This document shows, one piece after another, positions 36,801-51,800 of a stretch of 64,000 bases of DNA (position 1 is the stretch's first letter; the number at the start of each line of letters is the position of its first letter). Below the pieces are notes generated by a model, which saw only the letters and a program-made list of their open reading frames with translations, was not told where the DNA came from and ran no database searches. Source of the DNA: Salvator merianae (taxonomy: Eukaryota > Chordata > Lepidosauria > Squamata > Teiidae). The position numbers and the translations under genes were made by a program. The stretch covers positions 34,209,721 through 34,273,720 of the forward strand of contig QVOM02000042.1 of assembly GCA_003586115.2 (NCBI GenBank), given 5' to 3'.

Positions 36801-39800
36801 AAAATCACTACAGCAGCAAGATTATTATAGGCACAGGAATGGAAAAGCACAACACAATCCACAATAGAAGACTGAAGGATTAAAGTGTTAGTTCTGGCAG
36901 AAATTGATGAGTCAACATGATTGATTAGAGAAAAATCCCTAACTTCTTTTTCTAAAAATTATGAACCTTCATAGACTTTCTGTGCAAAAAAAGAGAAAAT
37001 GGTATCAGCAGGATTTGAGAAATAGCTTATCAATATTAATATTAATATTAATATTAATCAAAAGAAGAGTTATTTAGAAATAACTGGAACCCCAATGAAA
37101 AATTGTTTTTAACTGTTAAGGAAATGATCGGACGTCACTGTTAGATTTTTTTAGTTATCACTTATTACTATGATTTTGTTTATGTTTTCTATGCATCTTT
37201 TTTGTATTTGTCTTTTTTTTCTCTGTATTTGTATTTTTTTTATTCTTCTTTTGGATTTATTGTTGTATTTCATGCCTTTTATTGCTTTATGGGAACTTTA
37301 ATAAAATTATAACAAGAACAGATTTCTAAAATCACTAACAGAATAGTGTAAATCAGATCTATGAAATAGTTAAAGCACCCAAACACGTCAGTGCATCCAC
37401 ACACGCTTGACAGAATGAACAGAATAAAATGAAATAAAAAATTATGAACCACCAAAGGGCTAGGAAAATTAGAACATTTTCCCTGTTCCACTGCCATTTC
37501 TGAATTGGGCTTTCTCATAAGAGTTCTAAAACAGTGGGTGCAACCTTCACAAGGTTCTAGGACCTCGCATACTAAAACTTTGCTCTTTAACGATTAAGAT
37601 ACGTGGAGTACACAAGGAATGTCAGAGGATACATAGAAAGTTAAGAAAAAGTCACAGCAATTTCACCCCATGAAGGAAAAGAGAGCACACCCATCAGAAG
37701 AAGGCACTGTCTAGTTTAACACAGAAGCCAATTTATTAGTTTTGGATATGTGAAATTGTGTTCTTTGCCATTAGCCACATTTCTCCTAAGCCCACCCAGT
37801 TCCCTGATTCATGTGTGTTGTGTCTTTTTCAACTATAAGCCTGTTTTACTATAGTTCTATTCCTATGTCAGGGGCAGAATCCAAAGAAGAGGGATAGAGG
37901 ATTTTTGCATGTCTGTTTGGGAGCTTACTGGTGGGGCTCCCAAGGGTCAATCTTGTTTCCTGTGCTGTAACATCTATACGAACCCCTGGAATTGGTCACT
38001 GGGAGGTTTAGAATAAAGTGCCACCAGCATGCTGATGTCACCCAGCTCTACATCTCTATGCTGTCTGACTCAGGAGAGGGAATACCTGGAGGAAGTGATG
38101 GGCTGGACACAGACCAATTGTTTGAAATCAAACCCAGAGAAGACAGAGGTGCTGTGTATTATTAGCATTCGAGGAAAGGAAGTGAAAAGACACCCTGTTC
38201 TGGATAGGGTTGCACTCTCCTAGAAAGAACAGGAGGAAAGTTTAGGGATGCTCCTAGATCTGTCACTGTCATCTGAATCCCAGGAGGCAGGAGTAGCCAG
38301 GGGTGCCTATTTGCACCTCTGCCTGTTTAAGCAGCTACAGCCCTTCCTTGATAGCAACCATCTGGCCACAGTGACCCATGCTAGGTTAGACTATGATGTG
38401 GTGTTTAATTATGATGTGGTCATCTTACATTACACAAATGCTGCTAACTAGGCAATTTTATCAATATCCATTTACTCATTTTTTAAACTACAGTGTAAAC
38501 AAATGATTAAAATTGAGCTGAACCTCGATCACAAACTGAAAAAGCTTTGTAATCACCAAGACTTGCAGGGAAATGTCAGAAATGTTTAGGGTTTTCAAAT
38601 ATTTATGCTCTGCCCTACTAAAAGTTGGTCTTTATGGGTACACGACTGGGAGAAGGATGAAATTTGAGCATACTTTGAAGCCACTCTGGTACATGTCAGA
38701 GTTTCTTTCTTTACATTCACCCAAGAAAGTGTTTAGACTAGGTATGACAATCAATAAATCAGTTTAAAAGCTATAAAACCAAGTTAAAATATTATTGCGC
38801 TGCACTAGTTCAGAAGTAATACTTACATAAACTTGAGAAGTGAAAAAAATTGTTTTAAAAATGAAGGCTAAATAAGATTGTGAATGAAAACATTGTTACC
38901 ATTTAAAAATATGAATGAAAGCCTTGTTACAGCTTTACCTGTTTGTAAACCTGTCGTAAGTACATCATCTCTTCCACAGTCCCTAAAGAGATTAACCTAA
39001 ATACTTTTACATCCCTGCACTGGCCAATTCGGTAAGCTCTGCAAAAACAAAATTTTAAGAGTCAAACGAAAGCAAACAAGCAAATGAGACCAAAATAGTA
39101 TCTACTTCGCTAAAAACTTCATAGCAAGGTGCCTTTACCTGTCAATGGCCTGAAGATCATTAGCTGGATTCCAAGTTGGGTCAAACAGTATGACAATATT
39201 TGCACCAACAAAATTAAGTCCCAACCCACCGGCCCTTTAAAAGAAGGAGAAGAAAGAAATGAAGACATTTGGGGGGGGGGGGAGGGACTGTCAATAAATT
39301 GCAGTGTTAAGCAGCAGGGAAGGAGGAGGGAAATAGCAAACACAGCGGCTGCTGTGAGCAATCCCAAGGTCTGGTCTGGGGTCTGGGATAGAAATGGCAG
39401 GAGTGGTGCAGCATCAGCCAGAACAAATGTGAGCCCTAAGTTTTATTTATCTATTTAAGAATATATATCTCACCCTTCATCCAAAGGTCCCAGGGCAAGT
39501 CACAACAATAAAACTATAAAACATATACGACATATTGAAAATATAAAACATACATAAAATAAAATATAAGATATAAAACATATACAACATATTTAAAATA
39601 TAGCCCTTCTGTCCTTCCTCCATTCCTTCCAGGGCAGCATCCAAAGAAAGCTAAGTGTCAAAGGCCTGAGTGAAGTGGCATGTTTTTAACCAGGCCACAG
39701 AAACCATATAATGTAGGTGAGCCTCCAGAGGAAGACTCTTCCAAAATCTGGGAGCCACCTCAGAAAAGGCCCTCCTGCTTGTCCCTGTCCCTTGCACCTC

Positions 39801-42800
39801 TGTGAGAGGATGATCTACAAGGAGGTCCTTGCCTTGAGATCTTGGTACTCAGGCAGGTCTATAATAATAATGTTTATTTATAACACCCCTTTCACCAAAG
39901 GGCGGAACAAGAAACATATACAATTGAATGACAAACAAAACAAACGAAATATATGTATATGAAAATTGAAAACTATATGTAAAATCATCCCACATTCCTC
40001 ACCAGATGCTTCATACCGCCATAGCGGAGAAGACACTCCTTCTCCCATATAATATCAATGGAAAGACAAAAATGTCCTGTAAAGGCAAGGTTGGAAATGG
40101 CTTACTTTAAAGGCAAGGAGGGGCAAAGCTGTGGTCTCCAGTCCTAAACTTCTTCAAAGTTGATGACTTTTACTAAGAAAACGTGAAAAAATGTTCCGGA
40201 ATATCCAATTTAAATTATCCTGTAAATAGGGTCTAAGGTGTCACATTATGCGTCAATATACCTCTGTATCTACGAAATTTTATCACAGTGCCACACAAAG
40301 AATATAATTTTCTTTTTTTTAAAAAAAGGAAGTTATGGAAGAATACAGTAAATCCTCATTATTCACTATTTTGTTACTCGTGAGTTTTGTGCATCCGTTA
40401 CTGAGTGCTTGTGACTTTACTTTATTATTTAGATACAAGTAATAAAATAATTAAGTTAAGCACTGGAAACCAGACTTTCCTATGACCTTTTTCAGTTGGG
40501 GAGGTTGAAGCTCCCCTCCACAGGTTCCTCCCTGACTTCAAAGAAAAACAGTTCTAATTTTTTCCTGACACATGTGGTCTCTCCCTATATGAATATGTGG
40601 CTAAATTTCAACTGTGGAATTCAGCAGAAGCTGCACGGCTCCTCCCATCCCACTTCTGATGTTGAAAAAAGGCTAGGAAACCCCCCACCCCCAGCAACCT
40701 CTCCGGTCTGCCTCCTTCACTTCACCCCTTTCTTCATACTGCCTTTTCTCCCAAAGGTAAGCCCTTTCTCCCTTGATTTTTTTTTCTTAAGCAATGGAAG
40801 CCTATTTATCGGGAAAGGGGAAGGGATTATCATCTTGTTCCCTTAATCCCCATACAGTATTTCCATAAGCTTTCATTATTTCAGATTCATGAATTTTGAT
40901 GTATACAATGATTTGGAAGAAGCTAGGCCTTGCAAAGGTCAAGCAAATACTAAGCATTCTGCAAGAACATTTGCTCCTGAAAATTAATGTCTTGCTAACC
41001 TGCTCCCTTTCCTTGAAACACAATTCTCCAAAGCTCTTAGGTAAGTAATCCTATTTGGCTTCCATGGGAGAGGGAAAAAGGCCCAGCTAGCTAAATGTAG
41101 ACTTTCCAATATTATTTGCTCTTGGCTAAAAAGAGAAAAAATAAAAAACATTGCAGAGTTTGCTGAGGACTATAATGGTGGGTCTTCTATTCCTTTTCTT
41201 AATATAGTGTATTTCAAAGTTACTATTGTTAGGCCTGGCAAGTTTTGGTTATAACCTTGGCTTCCATTGTCTGTTTCTCTTTTCTGGAGCTGGGCAAACC
41301 AAAGCACAAGGCAGGGTAACTTTCCCCCCTCTTTCTTTTTCCTTTGTAATACAATCAAAAGTGCTCTCAGGTTGTACACTGTGTGAAATTCTTTGAACAG
41401 GTTCCCATGAAAAGAAGCAGTTTGAAGGACGTGTTTGGTAGATCTTCAGCTTGAATGAGGTGTGTGATACCCACATCACACACCTCATTCATCTGGTCTC
41501 CTCCAAAGCCTCAGAGAAGTACAGATCCTATTCCATGTTTGGATCATCTTTTGGATACCACAATGCTTATCTGGTTCTGTGTCCTACTATGGACTTAACT
41601 ACTTGCCTCCCAAGAAGAGGCCACATATCCCTTTGAAAATTCTTCTCTTTTCTTGCTGCAGACATTTCTCTGCATCTCCAGTCCATAAATATTATCATTA
41701 TTTACTTCTCAGCTGTGCCAAGAACCAGTAGCTCTACCACTGCTACCTGTAGTCGGCCAGTGCATTCATGAATCAATAAACAGTGTCCTGATTTTATTAC
41801 TGCAATACATTTGGATTCTCCTTTCTTGATTAGCATTTGTTCCAGTGCATAGTTTTAACCTTTGCTAAATGACTTGATAATAGCCTTACTGAACAGAGTA
41901 GTAGCTGTAGCTGTAGCTGAAGCTGGGCAAACAGGAACAGCAGAAATTGGTCAGGTTCTACCACAAAACTCACTAGAAGTACATGAACACTGTGGACATT
42001 AACAAGTAGAGGAACCCAAAGACATGTCAGTGGTCAAGGCACAGCTACAATACAGTTTTCCATGAGATGATGGACTTGTTTCTTTAGCCTGATATATAGT
42101 GGTTTAGGAAAGTCACTAGTCAGTGTGTGTGACTGTGTACTACTGTACAAAACTATATTCTAATGGAATTGGGCCAGACCTGAAGTACCTAATATAGTTT
42201 CCAACATGGCAACAAGCGTAACTGAACAGGGGGGTATTACTTGATGTTGCTTGAGGGTCATGAATTATGTAAATTGTGTTTTTTTTAAAAAAAGGCTCGC
42301 CTTTCTCACAAAAATAATTAAATATGGCTGTAACGTATAGACACAGCTGCATCTGTATTTTTTATTGATTTTGCCAATTTCTTTTCGTATATATCCCCAT
42401 CTGACTTACTTTCTGAAACATTTTGAATGTTAATCTTTAAAAACAAATGAATTTATGTTTACTTTGGTATGAGAAGTAAAACACAAATATGGAATGGGGG
42501 ATGATTTTGGTTATCACTCATTACTTTCAGATCTCAACTGATCCCCAGAAAGAGGAGAGGAAGACTGAAGTAACATGAAAATACATAAAGGATATGACTC
42601 ATTTCTATGTTAATCGGCTTGATTGATGCAGTCTACTTCCCAGTCTTAGAGCAGCAGACAGTAATGTTATTGCTTCTTCCCAAGGAAGTGACAAAATGCA
42701 AGATCAATCAAGCAGGGGAGCAGTAAATTTGCTATAAATCTCTTAACTACCTAGACAAAAGCAGACACAGAATTTTCTTACATAGTAGAAACAAGGCAAA

Positions 42801-45800
42801 TGTTAACTTCTTCCCCGCTGTTGAACTCTTTTACTATCTTGACCCTGTCCTCTGCCTTTGTATTTCCATCGAGTCTTCGGTAATCTAGCCCAGATGCCAT
42901 GCAATACTGTTCCAAAACATCAAGCAACTGGTGGAAAAGATTGAGAGAGCAAGCAATTAGTACTGTTTAAAAGCAACCATTGAAAATCTGACCCATCAAG
43001 TTTAAACATCCAGATATGTTCTACCAATGCTCTTTTCCCAGCCACAGTATCACAGTTATTTATCATCTTGCAGAATCAAGGCATAGCATTTCAATTTTGC
43101 ATTATACAATTACCACAGTGATAGCACTTTTAGGCTACGCTTACATGTTGCTTTGAAAGAGGGAGTTAAAAATCCCCCCTGCCGTGGTGCAGTTGGAAAC
43201 CCTCGCTGTCAACGTGAGGAGGGGGCAGGAATACTGACCTCAGAGCAGAATATCATACACGGACAGTGTCTTGTCCTGTAGATTTGGTTTGTAGCAGTCA
43301 TTTAGCCACTAAGAGCCGAACGGAGGAGGACACCTGTGTGGCACAGGTAGCTGGTTGGCAAGGAAGCCAAACAATTGACTGTTAATGCAGGCTCAGCAAT
43401 CTCCAAGCCATTGGGATGGCAGCTATATAAATGGCCTCCCAGCTGTGTCTGAGTTAGCTCTCCCTTGCAACCAGCTCCTACCCACTCCCACATAGACATT
43501 GCCTCAGATTATTCATTGTCTCCCTCAACTTAAAAGGATATTTCATATCATATTTACATTCATTTTAAGTAAATATATTTAATTCTAGTCAGTCCTGGAA
43601 AACCCGCCTTATCTTATGTCTCTTTAGTCACTTGCAGATTTTGCACACAGAGGCTGTCACAACACAATGCATGTCCTTAGCTTTGTATCCTTATAGCTTT
43701 GTAACTGCAACGTATTTAAGAGCTGCTTCACACATTTTTCTTTAAAGAAAATATTTTTCTACAAAGAAACAGCAGAGCTCTCCACAGGCATTGCATGCAT
43801 CTTTGCAGAACCATCTGTTTCAATGAGTAAATACGTAAGTACGAGAATCCAGCAACGTGCAGCCAAAGAGTCACAGGTATGCTCATAGTGTGAAATCAGA
43901 TATGACCTCCAGGTTCTTCAAAGGAAAGCATCTGGCAGCTCACAGACTTGGGGAGATGGACCGGCAATGCGGTTACCCTCTCACCTTTCTGCCAGCAGGA
44001 AAGAGTCTGAGCGCAGAATGGACCAGAACCCAGACGTGACTGTTAGAAGGCTGACTTTCAAATGTGCGGCTTTATTTCCACTGGCCCACTGTCATGCTCC
44101 ACAGGCAGGCTCACATTTTCTCATTTGCAACTCTTAAATGTGAAGTGCGTATTATGAGTACATGGAAGAGCATCACTTTGCTCCTCCCTCTAGCCAGTAA
44201 GAACAGCTATACACAATCCCTTACACAGTGCTTCATCTGAACAAGTGATTGTGGTTGGCTTCACGTCAAAGCAGTGCCTAATGAGAAGCTGGGGTTTGTT
44301 TGTGGCTTATCAAGCAAGCAGGAAAATGCAGATCTCTTCAGTGCCCTAGGACTCTCTAAATCCTCAGACTCAGTTTTGTTCCAAATTTTATGCAGCTCAC
44401 CTTTGTTGAAAAGGAAAAAAGGAGCACTTTATCCCTCTTTTTCCTGAAGTGATTTAGAAGTTTCTGGAGGACCTGGAAGTGAACCATAGAAAACGACACT
44501 GACGCAGCTTCAGTCAAAAGACACGATCTCATATATTTCCAAAGCTAAGGCTTTTAAAAGAAATAATAAAAGGCTAATAAATGACAAACAAAAGGAGTTA
44601 ATTGTTTCCAACTGGGATCTCACAATCGATAAAATTAAGGGGCTACTAAATTGTTATAAAATGTTGCTTTCTTCCGCAACAACCCTCTTTAGGACTAAGG
44701 CTAACATTAATATTATATGAACAATAAAATGCACAGAACAGTCAAGAAGAAGCAATTATGCAAAGTAGTAAGATGCAAAGCAACCATCTGTAATACATGA
44801 TTTCTTTCTCTACAATAATGTGATCAAATAACTTTCCTCAAAAATGAAACTAAATATGAATATTATAATTATCCTAAACAGAGCTAAGCCTGTTTTAAAC
44901 CTGTGGCATTACATCCGAGTTCAGAACTCTGAGCCTCTCTTCTCCAAATAATCAGTCCACTGAAGGCCCCTCCCTCCTCCCATTGTCCTCTGCTGCTCTG
45001 TTTACAATAGGTCCTGGCTTCCCAGACTTTGCACAGACTTTGAAAGGCCAATAATCCACCCGCACGCAATGTTCATCTGGTAGGGAAGCATATAATCCAG
45101 GGCATTCCATAGAATAGTGACAGTGTTATTTTCAAAAGAAGCATGTCCACATCTGGCAATAGTAATTCCAGAGCACTAGGCAGAAGCAAGGCACTAAAGG
45201 GAAAAGCGGAAATTTCTGCTCCATATTTATAGTTTATTCCCACTAAGCAATAAATATCTAAACAAAGGTCAATATTGTTAGTTTAGTAATAAATACTTAA
45301 CCTTACAATTTGCAGAAATTCCCTGGAAGCACCAATTTCGAGTTGCTAAAGGGTATTTGCTAGATTAATTCTATAACCACTCAAAAAAACCTTCAACGAA
45401 GCAGCAAATTTGCCATAATTTCCACTGTAATCTGCCGTCATCCAATTGCACATTAATTAACAAGACACGAATTACATATACTTGAACTGCAAACTGAAGC
45501 GCTGCAAACAGAGATGATCAGAACTGGATTGCTGTAAAAGCGCTCCACTCACCACAGCACAGAAAGAGTTTTTAAAAAACAGAAGAAGTTTTAATCTAAA
45601 GCTACTTGGAAAGAACAAGGCAGGATCAAACACATTCTCATAATTTTTGAATACAAATACAGTCAACTAAGCTGTGAGAAGGAATCCACCCACTTCTCCA
45701 GACATAAACCACTTAGAGATGGATAAAGGAGGTACGGATCAACTACTTTCCATACAGAAGGTTCAGTTTCTGGGATCTCCCTAAGCTATTACCTTATTGT

Positions 45801-48800
45801 TGCCATAAAGCTAAAAGAAGGTCAGTTCAGCTTGAGGGAGTCCTTATCTTAACAATAACGCCTTACAAATTTTACCTCTAGACCCAGCTTAGTTCAAAAG
45901 TGATCCTCTGGTCTTTGCAGATCCTACATTCATTCTAACGTTGAAAGTGAGAAGTTTTGCCTACTCCATCAAGAAAGGTCACCACAACCCAACAGAGAGA
46001 ATATTGCATTTTACTCCCCTGAGCAGGATGCTTAGATGCTCCAACACTAGCAATAAAAATGCAGTTATTTTTATTCCTCTATATGCAGCAGTGTTGGAGG
46101 ACGTAAAACACTGTGTTTTTTCCCTTGAAATTACAGTGCTAAGTCAAGAGACTATTCTGCCAGTGCTGTAATTATCAGCAAAAACATTCCTACAATCCCC
46201 AAAGTTTCCATGCTGCATTCAAGCACAAGTCAGCCTCTGCCTTCATCCTCACTTTTATATAAGAACATAAGAGGCCAGAGCCCATCTAGTCCAGCATCCT
46301 GTCTCCCACAGTGGCCTGACCAAGTGCTTCAGGGCATCTCAAGCAGAATAAAAGGCAAAACCTTCACCCAGTCTCAACTGCCTGCAAATGCCCTTTAGAG
46401 GCATCCTGCTTGTCTCTCCAACCTGGAGGCAATATCTAGACTTTGCAGACTTGGGAAAAGCCTATTATATGGACATTATAAAAACTGCATATGAAGAAGA
46501 AAGGAGACTAAAATGCAAAAACGTGAAGATACCACACTGGCTTGAGCAGTGGGAAAGTCCCTTTCAGCTGTTTTGGTCTGCCTATGCTTTGGGGAGACTA
46601 AGTGTGTGAGAGAGAAAGTGTGAGTGCGTGTGCAAGAGAGAGAGGGAGAATGAGACCCTGGCCTAAGGAGTGGGCAGGAAATTACTTGCACCTAAATAAA
46701 TCTATAACCTGGCATGCACTTAGCTAGTTGATTACAATAAGAATTCAACTAGATATGAAAAATAATGGTCTAATGCAGTGGAAAAGGATGAGGACTTAAG
46801 AAACTTCATTTAAAAAAACTAAAAGAAGTACTTATTACTTAAATATTCAGAGGCACGTCATACAAGATCCATCCTGTCTTATTTCACAAGAAAATATGCC
46901 TGACACTTTGCAGATGAACATAAGCAGAGCTAAAATATATGGAATTTGCAGTTGTTTACGCAAAATAAACTTTTAACTTCCAAAGCTTCTTAGATACTGT
47001 ACCTATGTCACTCATGCTCACTTTCTCAACTGTAATGGATTACTGATGGAAGTCATGCAAAGGCTTTCATGAAACTAAAAAAGTCAGCACTAAATAGCTG
47101 AGCTTTTAAGTAAAATGTAATTTTAAAACCCCAGCTCTGTTAATAACCATTTAAATAACCTTTGCTCAGTGAAGTTTTGGTAGACTGCAGGGTGCAACCA
47201 TGTTTTAACATTGTAGCTTAACATTTTCACTTTTAAAGTGTATCTGAAGAAGTAAAGTGCTATGAAATGCAGGAGACTAGACGGTTGACATACCTCTAAG
47301 ATCATTTTGCTGTTTACAGGAGGTTTGTTCCCTTGGTCAGTCTCTCCCTACATGGGCAGGGTTACCAAATAAACAAATATGCACTGCTGCTTTCCTTAGA
47401 AGCTTAGAAAGACCAGGATTCAGACTGTCAGAAAAACTTGCATATTAGGTTCACCCTTCCATATAATGAAGTAACCTAGGAAAAAGCCTCTGTCCTATTC
47501 TTTCTGCAACACCACTGCCTCTTCTCTCATTGATAGCTCTCAGTGATAGCTCTCAAGCAGATCCCACATTGTCACCAAGAACAATGCTGTCACTAGAAAT
47601 TCTGAGAAACTACCACCATGTTGCACACAAAAAAGTAAGGGTCAATCTTTGTGTTCTGTACACCTGCATGAAAGGCTGGTGAAAAGAAAAACACACTGTA
47701 TATGCACAGCCTGTTATAAAGAGAGGAGACTGAATCTCCTCAGAGACTTTCCACATAAGAGCCACCAGATCAAATGTCAATATACCATCATGACCGACTT
47801 TATAAGTAACTGATGGGGTGGGGGAGGGATCACACTGTGATGGGGCAAAGAGGAGAAACATGAGCAATTACTCAACTGTAACAATTACTAGACACTGTTT
47901 ATACCAGTAATTTATTTACTAACAATGCTAGTTTTTCACCAACACATACAGGAACATTGGAACATCATACAATTCATTATTAAAATTGGGATGAACAGCT
48001 TATCTAAAACTTAAATTGACAGAGTTGTTGTAATTTAAACAAAGATCCTTAGACTTAAAGAGTTATAGAAGTATTTAAAAAACTAGTACCATCCCTTGAT
48101 TTACCTTCATCTTCCCACTGTACTTCGGATCAGAGATAATTTCAAAGGCCGCATCTTTGCTAAGCTGCACAAAATCAGGAAACTGGGAAAACACCTGGCC
48201 GCAAACCCGCGTGATATGGGCTTCCTGCAGAACATAAGATACATTGTACAAGCAGACTTCCAAAACATTTTATAAGAATCTGAATATACATCTACTTTAG
48301 TTCACTTTTGTATCTTAAGTGCTTCTCCAAGTTGTTGCTGGGTTCCACCAAGTCATGTCTGACTCCTGGTTGATTGCATGGGCATCCCTATGCAGCCTTC
48401 TTGGCAGAGATAACAGAAGTGGTTTGTCATTGCCACTTTTGGGGAGAGACTGGGGATCGAACCAGCAATTATCTGCCTTCCAGGCAGTTTGTTGTATTTC
48501 AGTGTTTATGACATGGCCAAATGCCCTATCTGGAACTTCAGAGTTATCTCTTTTGCCTGTCTCTTCAGAGGCAAAGAAGAAAAAAGAGAATGGATAGAAA
48601 TGTCCACTGCATCACCAAGTTTTTCTATACCTTTAAAGGTTAAAACTAACACTTTGATTTTAAAACAGTGGAGGTATGACTGTTTAGAGAATAGCAAAGT
48701 CCAGAGCCACAGTCCATCTAATCCAGCATCCTGTCTCACACGGTGGCCCTAACTGCTTCTGGACATTCTAAAGCAGAAGACAAAGACAAAACTTTCACCT

Positions 48801-51800
48801 GCTCTTGACACCCTGCAATGGGCTTTAGAGGCATCCTGCTTGTCTCTCCAACTTGAGGTGGCACCTGGGTATCCATTCTAGTAGCCATTCATAAGCAGTA
48901 GGAATGTGTAAAGGCAAAACAACATTGGAAACATTTTCATTCTCAAAGTGCAAGAGGTTTTAAGAATGCCAATTACATCTCATCTAGCTTTTTTATCACC
49001 TATTTAACATATTAATACTGCCTATTCCATCAGGTTTACTGAATTAACACTATACATTATTTTTGTGGCAAGCATCTTATTCCTGTGGAAGACTTTCTCT
49101 ATTCTTTTTGTGAAATAATGGCTTCTGAAATTCTGGCTAAGATTACCTCAGAACTGCGGTACATAAATTCATATGGGTTTTTAAGTTATAGAATCCTTTT
49201 ACTGACTACAATACTGCTCAGAATTTCCTTCTGCGCTGTTTTATTTTTTGAGTAATAACTCTTTAATTGACATATTATATGGCATTAGATTGGCAAGAAA
49301 GGCTTACTAACTTATATTAAATAATAATGCTCTGTGTTCCATTTGATAGCTCTCTTCTCGTTTCCTATTTTCTCTCTTCTGATATTCCTCTTCTTTTTCC
49401 TATTTTCTTTTACTAGTCTCCAATGAATGAATGAAAATTACCTGTCAAGATGCAACAGTATTTTCTGAGTGCTATATACGTTAAAAAACAAACAAACAGG
49501 TCTTTGTCTTGTTATCCTTGTTTAACACTTTTTACACAAATAAAACAGTAGCCACACACCCCACACTGCATGCCAGTTCATAGGCTTCAAACAAAGCCTG
49601 CAGACTATCACACAGTAGGGAGAGAGGTTTCCACCTGCACTCACCCACATTAGAAGACATAAGGGGCATTTCATTGGATGGCACATGTGCAGCTACGTGG
49701 TCTCTGCCCTGGTGCTGCTCCAAATGTGTAAGTGGTGCAAACGCACCACTCCCGGACCTCACCTGATCACACTACTCGGATTCCAGACTGCTTTTTTCTT
49801 CACTAGTACTAGTCAGCTTCAGGTGAATATCAGGTGGGATTTGGTGAGCTTCAAGACAGCTCACTCTCTTTGCAGGTGTGAATGCACTTTACTAGCAGAC
49901 AGGAACGTTCCTCTCGCAAAGCGCGAACAGGGCCAGGGAAACCAACCTGCTGTCTGGTAGTGTTGTCTATCTGTAAAAGTGCGGCATGATTTGCAATCTT
50001 TCGAAGAATTGTGATGTAACTGAAATACAACGCCTTCATTGTTTCCCCATGAGCATTTGTCTATAGAAAAATAAATGTTGAAACATAAATGTGTTAAGTC
50101 AAATTGCTTGGTTTTGTGCACAAAAGAACACTTAAAATTATCCTTAACCACATTCATTTAAGGTACAACAACCCATTCTCTTATTTTCAAACACCCAGAG
50201 AACATTAACTACTCTGTCATATGAAATATTCCAAAAAATATTTCAAATATTTTCAAAAAACATTCTAACAATATTTTATGTACACATACCCTGGATGCAA
50301 ATCACTGCAAATGTCCTCTGCAAAACTTCACTACAGATAATAATAAAACTGATAAAGCTTGCATTTTTTTTTTGTATAGGAGGAACACTTAATACGTTTC
50401 AACCAAAGCAAATCTGAACAATTGGGTCCCCTTATTCTCCTCATTTTGTGCTTTCTTCATGAATGCCCCCCCCCCTTTTTTTTAAGAACTGGAAGAATGA
50501 TTTGTATACTTTCCTGGTCAAAATACCTACACTTCTGACTATCTTGTATTTACACTGAAATAAAAGATGTAGGAAAAAAGGATAAATATATATTAATTGC
50601 AGACTCATATTGTTAAATGGATGGTTATATTTTAAATATGTTTTAGGTATATTTTATATTTTTATTGGTGTAACTCGCACCTTTGAGTGAAGGGTGCGAT
50701 ATAAATTCTTAAATAAATATTGCATTATTAATTTACGTGATCTGTGGATTAAAAAAAAAAAACTTTACTTCTGTAGGTTCTGAAATACAGGAATCCCACC
50801 ACCTGCACTGGCTTCCAACACTCTCAGTTGCTACCTCTTCTACTACCATATCCTTTCTGTGTAGCCATGGACAATGACAACACGAAATAAGCACCCAAGC
50901 AAATACTTTAGTGAAAACAATATCCAGAGTAGAACAAGCAATAGACTGTGAAGAACCAACACTTCATTACTGTGATTTCTGGCCAATCTCTGAAGATTTA
51001 CGTATCCAGTACAGATAATCAGGATAAAGTAATCAGGATATATTTTTGCACAACTTGCTACTGTTCGGCCTCATTTTTCTCTCCGAGAAAGGGTTTGAAG
51101 TCCAGCCAGCAATGCTTGGAACCCATGCAGGAGTCTTCCCAGGCAGAGCCCATTCCATCTATCACAACTATTCATATTGCTTGTTTGCTGGAATCATATT
51201 TGAAAGACCAAGTAGTCTTCTGTATCGTTTACTTTAGGTAAATCAACAGAAACCAAATGAAGCATTTTAAGGACACTCTCATAAGTACCAGAGATGGCCA
51301 CAGTCCAGCAGCAGAGCAATGGCCTGGAAAGAACTGGGCCACAGGGCTTATCCCTGGCGTCCTCCTAAAAGAAGGACTGGCACCTCGTTTGTATTTTTGC
51401 CAATGAAATTGCATGGCTGAGTCTGTGCAGCCAACTAATCCTCAATTTCAAGGACAGCTGAAGTTTCCTTTTCCTTGCTTACTGTAAACATTCTAACTAT
51501 TCACTTCCATATTCTGCCAAAGCTTTTGAGAAAATAGGTCAGTATTCTTCCTATCCCATCCCTTGTCAACTAGTTGGACTTTTTTTTTATTTATTTTTTT
51601 ACAAAAAAAGTCATCTGCTTTGGTTGACACCAGCCACAACAATGCAGACAGGAGTAAACCTTCCACGAGTTTTCTTTACCGCAAAAACAGGAACAAAAAA
51701 AGAGAGCTTCTATAAGGGTAAGAAGACTGTTGATTTGTCAGTCCCAAAAAACCTGAAACAAGCATCAGGATATGCCTTCCTTCCTTGCCTCTCTCGCTTT

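Larger units (their letters stand above)
35044..38938 (-). other. ERCC6L2: ERCC6L2 intron (3.9 kb)
   Basis: Donor CAG|GTAAAG, acceptor TTTTAG. Holds the 19-bp repeat pair around 35191-35696, an L1-like T-rich tail near 37120-37315, an AATATT microsatellite and an old CR1 fragment at 37880-38410. Confidence 0.85.
39235..42781 (-). other. ERCC6L2: ERCC6L2 intron (3.5 kb)
   Basis: Donor ACTAT|GTAAGA, acceptor TTTTAAAG. Contains a G12 run (39271-39282), an old LINE tail (39435-39850), the 17-bp hairpin at 41452-41491 and AT-rich DNA. ORFs up to 116 codons (40496-40846) have no similarity I recognise. Confidence 0.85.
48225..49946 (-). other. ERCC6L2: ERCC6L2 intron (1.7 kb)
   Basis: Donor CAG|GTTGGT, acceptor TCTGCAG. 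Contains a possible SINE fragment (48335-48482) and a CR1/L2-like tail (48690-48890). Confidence 0.8.

Noticed and set aside
36504..36830. 108-codon + strand frame near the L1-like tail
   Set aside because: Does not resemble L1 ORF2 or other known protein; not strong enough to call coding.
40340..40460. Possible Tigger/mariner end (CAGTAAATCCTCATTATTCA)
   Set aside because: Only a loose match at one end and no inverted partner found.
40496..40846. 116-codon + strand frame
   Set aside because: No similarity recognised and low-complexity C-terminal part; treated as chance.
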